The notes under the pieces are model-generated. The model made no database searches and was not told the origin of the DNA. It saw only the letters and a program-made list of their open reading frames with translations. A DNA stretch of 10,680 bases from Bdellovibrionaceae bacterium UBA6776. Its GTDB lineage: Bacteria; Bdellovibrionota; Bdellovibrionia; Bdellovibrionales; UBA1609. The stretch covers positions 28,326-39,005 of the forward strand of contig DKGG01000031.1 of the NCBI GenBank assembly GCA_002453155.1. Reading direction: 5' to 3'. A program made the position numbers and the translations under genes. Shown here piece after piece: positions 1 through 6,194 of this stretch (its first letter is position 1; each line of letters begins with the position of its first letter).

Positions 1-37
1 GGAAGCAGGTACTTTTTAGCGCTTTAAATAAAGCTTC

Positions 38-1357
38 TTATTGAAGGCTGTTATTGGGATCGTAAGGGTCGAATTTAAAATAATCCACAGAGATGTAAGC
101 GTCCGGATATTTGTCCCAGTCCAATTGAATTCCCTGAACCACCACAAGGTTGTCTTGGGCGTTGTAGTCCCAATCTTTTCCTTGCTCAAGGGCCACGCTG
201 GTATTTTCTCCACGATGAAACCACACGCGAATTCCACGGCCTTCGGTCACGTCCGGAAGTGCTTTCAATTCAAAAACGATTTCTTTGAGTGTGGCAACAC
301 GGATTTTTTCACCCACGGCTGCCAATTTTGCTCCATAGTTGCTGTCACAGATCGAGAGAAGATCTCCTCCAGCCATGTCCACAAGACTTTTAATGTTATG
401 ATAGGGAACCGTCGTAGGCCAAGCTTTCGAGCCATTGGCTTGAAGCTTTTCAAAGCCAAAATCCAAGCGGCATTTGGAATTTCCGTTCACGTAACCGCCT
501 CGGCCACCAATGTTTTTCACAGGTGCACCCACCGGTGGAGCCACGGCATAAATGTGAAACTTCTGATTTTCAGGGGTGCTTTCAGACAAGCGGTAAAGTT
601 CTTCGTACACCAATTGAGGAGTCATGTCCTTGGTGGAGTCTTCGGCGTCGGTCACAATCATGACCACTTTCAAGGAACCTTTTCTCCAAAAGTCTTTGTT
701 TCGTACATTTTGATTGGCTTCATTGAAACTTTCTAAGATGGGCGAAAAAACTTCTTCCACTTCAGGCCCGGTAGAGCAAGCGCTTCCACCAGAGCTGGCA
801 TTGTGAAAGTCGGCAATCCCCACATTCAAAGTCTTTTCAAGGACGTCGGCATATCCCTCTCTTCGTGTGACAAAATGAATTCCATTTTCGGAGGGGCCCA
901 CACCTTTTAGCGGAGAAAGTTCTCCGTTTTCCAAATAGTTTTGTTTGCCTCCGCAGGTTTTTTTCACTTCCGAGCCATAGCGACTGGAGTCAAAAACGGT
1001 GGTCACGCCAATGTGGAAGTCGATGATTTTTGTTTTTGCAATGGCATCGACGAACTTCTTAATGTTGCGGCGAAGATTCGCTTGGTGAACTTCCATGGAA
1101 GCCGAGTTGTCGATAACAAATAAGATGTCCACTCTAGGGTCATATTTGTTGCTTTCACCCCGACCATTCTCAACGATGCGCTCGAGCTTTTTTGCCGGCG
1201 TATCAGGAGCAGAAGTAATCTCGATGTCGGGTATTGTTTGATATTTGGGACTTTCCCATTTTGTGGTGCTGACGGTGTCTGCACAGCCCGAGAGAAAAAG
1301 AAGGGCGCCGGTAAAGGCGATAAGAAATTTTACGGGGGATTTCATTTGGGATCTCAT
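38..1357 (-). CDS. VWA-domain outer-membrane lipoprotein, CglB-like adhesin candidate
   Basis: This is a 439-aa lipoprotein. The signal peptide ends in the lipobox LSGC, giving lipidated Cys25. The next residues are Ala-Asp, with no Asp at +2, which fits outer-membrane sorting. A von Willebrand A domain starts near residue 74. The MIDAS metal site is complete: D83-x-S85-x-S87 after a hydrophobic strand, a Thr at 119/120 in GVTT, and D237 in the strand VVMIVTDAED. Four further cysteines (135, 194, 296, 337) could form two disulfides. The region after about 345 looks like a beta-rich C-terminal domain. In Myxococcus the VWA lipoprotein CglB is the surface adhesin of gliding focal adhesions and works with the Glt outer-membrane proteins. 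The architecture and the neighbours here match that, but no alignment was run. The start is well supported by AAGGAG seven bases upstream, and it overlaps the preceding stop as ATGA. A generic VWA lipoprotein of another role remains possible. Confidence 0.85.
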   Translation of the reverse strand: MRSQMKSPVKFLIAFTGALLFLSGCADTVSTTKWESPKYQTIPDIEITSAPDTPAKKLERIVENGRGESNKYDPRVDILFVIDNSASMEVHQANLRRNIKKFVDAIAKTKIIDFHIGVTTVFDSSRYGSEVKKTCGGKQNYLENGELSPLKGVGPSENGIHFVTRREGYADVLEKTLNVGIADFHNASSGGSACSTGPEVEEVFSPILESFNEANQNVRNKDFWRKGSLKVVMIVTDAEDSTKDMTPQLVYEELYRLSESTPENQKFHIYAVAPPVGAPVKNIGGRGGYVNGNSKCRLDFGFEKLQANGSKAWPTTVPYHNIKSLVDMAGGDLLSICDSNYGAKLAAVGEKIRVATLKEIVFELKALPDVTEGRGIRVWFHRGENTSVALEQGKDWDYNAQDNLVVVQGIQLDWDKYPDAYISVDYFKFDPYDPNNSLQ

Positions 1358-2856
1358 AAAGAGGCTCCTTTTTTCGTAGGGCAGTCCTTGACTTGAGCTT
1401 GGTAGTTGTCCAACTCATCAATCCAAACTTCATCATCGTAAGGAAAGATCAACTTGTCTTTTCCGTAGGACACATCACCAAGGTCTCCGCGTCGGCCTTT
1501 AAGAGAATCATCGATGTTCATGTGATGGATCACTTCCACTTCGGCCAATTTCAATTTATTGATGTTGATGCGGTAGTCTTTGATTTCAGCTTTAGCTAAG
1601 GACTTGAGTTCACGCAAAGATTGGGTGCGGTCTTTTTGACTTTGCCATTTGGCCCAGTCTTGAAGTTTGGCCAAATTGGCATTGCCGCCCAAAGTATTCA
1701 AACGCTCAGAAAGATCTTTGGCTGTTTGAAGTTCTCGAACCAACTGGGCTCTTTGGTTGACAGCAAAACTAAATTTTGAAGATCTAAGAGCCAGGCGTGG
1801 AAGATATTTGAGTTTTCCCGCAGCGGCTGAAAGGTCGGCTCCGGTCTGATCCATTTTCTCTAAGATTTCTCCAATTTTCGAATTAGATCCTTTTTCTGCA
1901 AGCAATTCAATTTCTTGAATGCGTTCGCTGTGGGTTTCTTTGAAGCGTTTGTTGTCTTTTAAAATTTGAGGGTAATCACAAATTCTCAAGTTGGTGATCG
2001 CTGCAAGAACAAAGACTTCTGCTGTGGCGTAATCTTTAAAGGTAGGGGCCATCAGCGTGGTCACATCGCTTCGGGCTTTGTCGTAGTTTCCAAGTTTCAA
2101 GTAGGCCCAAGCTCTTTCTTCAATGGCTTCCAACCAGAATTCAGACTGTTTGGAGATCAAAGAATAGGAGTCAATGGCTTCGTTAAGTTTGTTCTTTTGA
2201 AACAGAACCCTTGCATATTGCATTTCCACTTTGTCCGGGGCGATGTACTTTTGATCCAATCCCTTGAGATCCCGGATGTAAATTTCGGCAAGGCGAAGGT
2301 CATTGATTTTTGAAGCCCCCACGCTTAAAGCCCAGTAGATCTCAGCTCTGCGCTTGATGTCGGACTTGGGAGTTTTAGCAAGCGTACGCGCCCAGCGGTT
2401 GATGTCTTTGCGGGATTGAATTTGAATGGAGTTTTGCTCCATCAAAAAGTTTTTCCAAGATTTGTGAGCCTCCTCTTCCGTGAGAAAGCCCGCATTTTGT
2501 TGAATCAAATTTACAATTAAAGGTCGAATTTTCTTTGAGATTTTATTTAAATTGGTGTCTGCCACAATCCAGTGACTGCCCAGCAAAGGAAGTCCTGACT
2601 TCGCAAGCAAGTAGGCTTGAACTGCGATTCCGGTGTGAGATTTGGCATAATCCGATCGAGAGTGGGTCGGACCCCAAGCCATCAAGGCTTCGGTAAACTT
2701 TTGATCTTTCACCAACTGAGCAAATTCTTTTTGCGCCGCGGTGCTTTGTGGAAGGGCGTCTTCCAGATTCAAACCTTGAGCAGCAGGCATGGTGATCATG
2801 GAAATGACCAGGTTCAGAGCCCATATTTTAAAAGATTTTGGTTTGAAAAATTTCAT
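1354..2856 (-). CDS. Periplasmic TPR protein, GltC-like by position
   Basis: This is a 500-aa exported protein. Residues 1-28 form a signal peptide (basic start, hydrophobic core, A-x-G type end near AAQG). The body is almost entirely helical. The clearest TPR-like pair lies at about residues 211-265, with Ala/Tyr/Leu spacing in AERAWAYLKLGNYDKA-type helices. The Cys-poor C-terminus ends with an acidic-aromatic stretch (about 470-485, FPYDDEVWIDELDNY) and DC near the end. Helical repeat proteins of this kind act as protein-protein scaffolds in the periplasm. It lies between the beta-barrel gene and the VWA lipoprotein gene. In Myxococcus the outer-membrane Glt set includes a TPR protein, GltC, so that is the best guess by context. 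The start has GAGGAAGG five bases upstream. Its stop overlaps the next start by 4 nt (ATGA), so the two are probably translationally coupled. Confidence 0.87.
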   Translation of the reverse strand: MKFFKPKSFKIWALNLVISMITMPAAQGLNLEDALPQSTAAQKEFAQLVKDQKFTEALMAWGPTHSRSDYAKSHTGIAVQAYLLAKSGLPLLGSHWIVADTNLNKISKKIRPLIVNLIQQNAGFLTEEEAHKSWKNFLMEQNSIQIQSRKDINRWARTLAKTPKSDIKRRAEIYWALSVGASKINDLRLAEIYIRDLKGLDQKYIAPDKVEMQYARVLFQKNKLNEAIDSYSLISKQSEFWLEAIEERAWAYLKLGNYDKARSDVTTLMAPTFKDYATAEVFVLAAITNLRICDYPQILKDNKRFKETHSERIQEIELLAEKGSNSKIGEILEKMDQTGADLSAAAGKLKYLPRLALRSSKFSFAVNQRAQLVRELQTAKDLSERLNTLGGNANLAKLQDWAKWQSQKDRTQSLRELKSLAKAEIKDYRININKLKLAEVEVIHHMNIDDSLKGRRGDLGDVSYGKDKLIFPYDDEVWIDELDNYQAQVKDCPTKKGASL

Positions 2857-2874
2857 AACAGCCTTCCTCGAGAA

Positions 2875-3579
2875 TTAAAGAAGAAATCCAAAGCTTGCAG
2901 TCAGTACAGATTGATTGATGTCACGATCTGTTCCACCGACCTGGTCTTGGTGTCCCTGCCATCTTGCTTCCAAGCGGCCAGAAATGTGTTGAGACATCCA
3001 AACTCCAAGTCCACCACCGGCAGTGTATGTGGGTGAGCTTCCAGATTTGAGTTTTGTGGTTCCAGCTCCGCCAATCACATAAAAATCAAATTGAGCGATA
3101 GAGCGGTTGAAAAAGTTGAGTTTTCCGTAAAGCGGGTAGTAGCTCAATGTTCCTAAGATGGTTTCTTCGGCGGGATCCACTTCTACGGATCCCGTGTTGA
3201 TTCCTTGAGCACGAAGGCTTGAAGCCTGGTCAAAAACGCGCTTTCCTTCGGCGGAAAGTTCATTGGACATGCTGGCGTAACGAGCGCCAATAGAAATGCT
3301 AGGGTTGATGTGAAATTCCAACTGTCCACCGATGGAATCGGATTTGAGGTAGGGATCTCCGCCGTTGTAAGCACCGTAGTTAAAGTCCATTTCTAAGCGA
3401 AGTCTTCGATCCACACTGCGGTTTTGAACCACACGCACCCTGTTGTTGGGATCAATGGCTTTGACCTTTTTCATCAAGGCCTTGTTGCCACCAAGGGAGT
3501 TGACATCGTCACTCAGTGATCCGGCCCATGATTGAGAGGCCAGAGTCATCAGCATTAAACTGAGGATCAATGATTTCAT
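2875..3579 (-). CDS. Small outer-membrane beta-barrel protein, GltA/GltB-like
   Basis: This is a 234-aa protein with a clear signal peptide (residues 1-19, cleavage after SWA). After a polar linker (about 20-58), alternating hydrophobic/polar strands begin at RRLRLEMDFNYGAY and continue to the C-terminus. The strands carry many Gly, Tyr and Phe residues, as in IGGQLEFHINPSISIGARYA, FDFYVIGGAG and YTAGGGLGVWM. The protein ends in a final strand, LTASFGFLL. This is the pattern of an eight-strand-like outer-membrane barrel, as in the 'outer membrane beta-barrel domain' proteins of Myxococcales and Bdellovibrio that accompany Glt genes. It probably anchors the complex in the outer membrane. The start lies in an ATGA overlap with the upstream lipoprotein gene and has AAGGAG eight bases before it. 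The family assignment is by fold and context only; which of GltA, GltB or GltH it matches cannot be decided by eye. Confidence 0.87.
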   Translation of the reverse strand: MKSLILSLMLMTLASQSWAGSLSDDVNSLGGNKALMKKVKAIDPNNRVRVVQNRSVDRRLRLEMDFNYGAYNGGDPYLKSDSIGGQLEFHINPSISIGARYASMSNELSAEGKRVFDQASSLRAQGINTGSVEVDPAEETILGTLSYYPLYGKLNFFNRSIAQFDFYVIGGAGTTKLKSGSSPTYTAGGGLGVWMSQHISGRLEARWQGHQDQVGGTDRDINQSVLTASFGFLL

Positions 3580-4649
3580 TGTGCTTTCTCCTTCGCAGGG
3601 GTTTCCACTTCGGGGGTCGATTCCGCAGGAACTGCGGGTTGAACTTTGCTGGCTTCATCCACAACCACTTTTACCAATTCAATTGCGGGTAGGGTCATGG
3701 ATCCAGATTTTTGGGAAATGGCTTGGAACTGTACGCGAGCTTCGAGAACATCGCCGTTTTTTGCTTTGTCGATTTCTTCGCTCAAAGCACCAAGACTGAC
3801 CACGCAATCAAAAGTCCAATTGTGGTCGTTGCTGGCTTTGGCCGAAGAGCAAGTGTAAGAAAGATCTTTAATTTTTCCACTTTGGTCCATTTCAGGAACA
3901 ATCATTCTCGGCGGTTGTTCAAGGGTTGCAGAAGGATCTTTCACCACCAACTGAGCAAGAAATTTTTTCTGGTGAGAAGCAATGTTGGCTTTTGGAAGAG
4001 AGGCAACAGAAAGTGTGGACTGGGCAGAATCCGCGGAGACAATCAAGCTAAAGCTTTGTTTGAAATCTCCATTCAAACAGTTTTGATCCACGCTTCCTTT
4101 CGGAACAAAAGCCAGAGTGACAAAGCCTTTGAAGACCTGTTCTTTCTTGTGAATCAATGCCGTGGAGGGCTTCCAGGTGAGATTCCAAGTGTATTTGTCA
4201 GAACCTTGGGTCAATTGAACGGAACTTTCAGGAGCTTTATTGAGGAGCAATTCGAAATTGTCCGTCATGTAAGAGCGAACTTTGATCACATAGGTCTTTT
4301 CTTGGTTTTCAGCAAAGTCCATGATTTGAGTGTCTGAATCTTGAATGACAATGTCGTGAACTCGGCCACAAGCGGATTGCTTGTTTTGATTTAAGGTCTT
4401 TTCTACTTTCAATTGATCTTTCAGATCTTGAATTTCTTGCTTTAATGAAGCCATCTTTGGAGCTTGTTCCGCCTTGAACTTTTGAAGTTCGGGATTTTCA
4501 AGCTGACGGTAGGTGTCTTCGCTTTGGCTGAGGTTGCCGTAGTCTTTGGTGGGATCATTGGATCGGTCCAAAGGATTTTTTCCTTGGCAAGCCGCGAGGG
4601 TAGAAATCGCTAAGCTTACAATGATCAGTTTTGAGATGGTTTTATACAT
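3576..4649 (-). CDS. Coiled-coil lipoprotein, GltK-like by position
   Basis: This is a 357-aa lipoprotein. I place the start at 4649 rather than 30 bases further upstream (ATG at 4679). AGGAGG lies four bases before the 4649 ATG, and the resulting N-terminus is a compact signal peptide ending in the lipobox LAAC (Cys21). The longer reading adds ten polar residues and overlaps the previous gene. After the lipid anchor come a polar linker and a predicted coiled coil (about 56-87, SLKQEIQDLKDQL). Next is a long beta-rich region with two or more Ig-like-looking segments (about 95-335), containing Cys91, 191, 267 and 282. The last 21 residues are a Pro/Ala/Glu tail. No catalytic motif is visible. 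It is followed directly by the barrel gene with an ATGA overlap. In Myxococcus the lipoprotein GltK is encoded with the GltA/B/C proteins, so a GltK-type outer-membrane role is inferred from position, not similarity. Confidence 0.85.
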   Translation of the reverse strand: MYKTISKLIIVSLAISTLAACQGKNPLDRSNDPTKDYGNLSQSEDTYRQLENPELQKFKAEQAPKMASLKQEIQDLKDQLKVEKTLNQNKQSACGRVHDIVIQDSDTQIMDFAENQEKTYVIKVRSYMTDNFELLLNKAPESSVQLTQGSDKYTWNLTWKPSTALIHKKEQVFKGFVTLAFVPKGSVDQNCLNGDFKQSFSLIVSADSAQSTLSVASLPKANIASHQKKFLAQLVVKDPSATLEQPPRMIVPEMDQSGKIKDLSYTCSSAKASNDHNWTFDCVVSLGALSEEIDKAKNGDVLEARVQFQAISQKSGSMTLPAIELVKVVVDEASKVQPAVPAESTPEVETPAKEKAQ

Positions 4650-4662
4650 AAATCCTCCTGAT

Positions 4663-5910
4663 TTATCCTTGTCCCACACGGTTCAATACAAAGGGGTAAG
4701 AAACTTTCACGTTGACGCCACCAACAGGCTTGGGAAATCTCCATCCGTTGAGGCGATTCAAGATACAAGATTCAACACTGGATGATCTGAGTGAGCTGGA
4801 CTCCACTTGGGAGCGAGAGACACGGCCAGAACGAGAGATGGTAAAGTCCACTCCAACGCGACCTTTAAGGCGGGGAGATTTTTGAAGTCCTTTTTCGTAA
4901 CAGTAGATGATTTCACCGCGGTGTTTGTTGATGACCGCTTGAATTTGATCGCGGTCCAAACCGCCTTCAATCACAGCTTCTTCTTCTAGGGGTTGAAAGT
5001 AAGAGGCTGCCACTCCACCGGCGCCCACATGTCCATAGCCAGGACGTCCGCCACCTTGACCCGATTGAGTTCCGTAGCCACCGCCACCAACGACTTTGCC
5101 GCCGTTGCCAGGAGTTCCAGAAACTAAGCCTTTGCCTCGAAGGGCACGCTCCATGCCTCCGCGTCCTCCGGCTCCGGACTGAGTCCAAGAGGATCCAGAG
5201 GAATCGTTTTTCGCAGACACATTAAATCCTGAAGAGTTGCGAGATCCAGATTTCATACCGCCCAAGGCTCCGAGGGCTCCCACTTTGCTGACCTGAACTT
5301 TTTTAGTTCGGGCGGGGGCGTTGGCTCTTCGCTTGGCGGTTCTGTTTTTAGCAGTGAGGGTCTTTCGAGTGGCTTTCTTCACAGGGCTGACCACTTTCTT
5401 CTTCGCATATTTCTTTCGTTGAACCGGTTTGTTCGCCATCTTTACAGTTTTTGGAGTTTCTTGGGGGCGAACCAAATTTGGTGGGATGTTGACGATCACT
5501 TCTTCTTTTTCTGGCAAAAGAAAAGGTTCAATCAAAACGGCAACCAGGAAGATAAAAAGCATCACTCCAATTTGAGTGAGTGCAGTGACTTTATAGATCT
5601 TCTTTTCTTCTTCTTCAGAGTCTTCAGGGATTTGAACCAGGCTGACTGTGTCTTGAGCGTCTTGAAGGAAGCAAACTTTAGCACCGTTTGGCAAATTGAC
5701 TTTGGTTTTTTGAAGGCCATTTGCTGAAACTTTGCGGATCAAATCATAGGGGATGTTTTGGTCTTTCAGGTCTTGGAGATCCGAAACGATCTCAATGCGT
5801 TTGGTGTCCAAACGGTGGATCAGAAAACCCTGAGTGGCTTGCCAATGAAAAGTGCGAACCACTTTCCCGTCGGCATTCTCCAGTACAAATTGACCATTCA
5901 GTTCTTTCAT
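4663..5910 (-). CDS. gltG: GltG-like inner-membrane protein with AgmX/PglI C-terminal domain
   Basis: This 415-aa protein has no signal peptide. Residues 1-105 are a cytoplasmic beta-rich domain ending in an acidic run (EDSEEEEKK). One transmembrane helix follows at about 108-133, then a periplasmic part with a proline segment (PPNLVRPQETP). After that come a strongly basic Lys/Arg linker (about 157-205), a Gly/Ser-rich arm (about 211-300) and a compact C-terminal domain (313-412). That domain shows the AgmX/PglI hallmarks: a CY pair after an I-x-x-V-I helix, P-x-L-x-G-x-V, SGRVSRSQV, a SS-x-L stretch, a second Cys, GWRFPKP-x-GG and a closing SYPF strand. This is the TonB-like end found in gliding proteins GltG and GltJ. 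GltG in Myxococcus has an FHA domain at its N-terminus. The equivalent region here lacks the usual GR, SxxH and NG phosphothreonine-binding residues. It probably carries motor force from the inner membrane to the outer-membrane proteins. AGAGG lies four bases before the ATG, and the gap to the upstream gene is 8 bp. Confidence 0.92.
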   Translation of the reverse strand: MKELNGQFVLENADGKVVRTFHWQATQGFLIHRLDTKRIEIVSDLQDLKDQNIPYDLIRKVSANGLQKTKVNLPNGAKVCFLQDAQDTVSLVQIPEDSEEEEKKIYKVTALTQIGVMLFIFLVAVLIEPFLLPEKEEVIVNIPPNLVRPQETPKTVKMANKPVQRKKYAKKKVVSPVKKATRKTLTAKNRTAKRRANAPARTKKVQVSKVGALGALGGMKSGSRNSSGFNVSAKNDSSGSSWTQSGAGGRGGMERALRGKGLVSGTPGNGGKVVGGGGYGTQSGQGGGRPGYGHVGAGGVAASYFQPLEEEAVIEGGLDRDQIQAVINKHRGEIIYCYEKGLQKSPRLKGRVGVDFTISRSGRVSRSQVESSSLRSSSVESCILNRLNGWRFPKPVGGVNVKVSYPFVLNRVGQG

Positions 5911-5918
5911 AATTCCTC

Positions 5919-6194
5919 TTACCTGTTTCCTTGAGTTTCAAAGGCCATGCGGTCTTTGAAATGCGTTCTTGGAATTAACAAATCGTCCAAACTCTTTTCA
6001 TCTTCCACTTTGGCCATGGCCTCGGCGGGAGTTTGGTACTGTCCGTACAAAGTGGATGCGTTGAACTTGATGTCAGTTTGTAAGTTGACACCCACCTTGG
6101 CTCGACCTCGTTGGACCTTTTTGGCCACGGCCGAAGTCGAAATCACGATCAATAAGGGTGCAAAGGCAAGGCCAAGAGTTTTGAGCGTTTTCAT
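5919..6194 (-). CDS. Small secreted periplasmic protein, GltF-like by position
   Basis: This is a 91-aa protein with a good signal peptide (about 1-24, hydrophobic LGLAFAPLLIVISTS, cleavage after AVA). It leaves a mature protein of about 67 residues that starts with a basic patch (KKVQRGRAK). The mature part has a short beta-like stretch (VGVNLQTDIKFNASTLYGQY) followed by an acidic helix (KVEDEKSLDDLL) and a basic end (RTHFKDRMAFE). There are no cysteines and no catalytic motif. Small size would normally cast doubt, but the signal peptide, an AAGGA site nine bases upstream, the ATGA overlap with the TPR gene and the 8-bp gap to the GltG-like gene all support it. In Myxococcus, GltF is a periplasmic protein encoded directly before GltG, so this occupies the same slot. 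The identity is inferred from position only. Confidence 0.82.
   Translation of the reverse strand: MKTLKTLGLAFAPLLIVISTSAVAKKVQRGRAKVGVNLQTDIKFNASTLYGQYQTPAEAMAKVEDEKSLDDLLIPRTHFKDRMAFETQGNR

Noticed and set aside
21..34. GCTTT-AAAT-AAAGC hairpin just past the stop of the VWA gene
   Set aside because: The stem is only 5 bp, A/T-rich and has no T-run on the minus strand, so it is not a supported terminator.
41..736. 231-codon plus-strand open frame
   Set aside because: It lies wholly antisense to the VWA lipoprotein, whose domain and MIDAS are clear; its translation has no signal or motif.
3711..4337. 208-codon plus-strand open frame
   Set aside because: It is antisense to the coiled-coil lipoprotein gene and its composition is that of a shadow frame (runs of Phe, Arg, Val).
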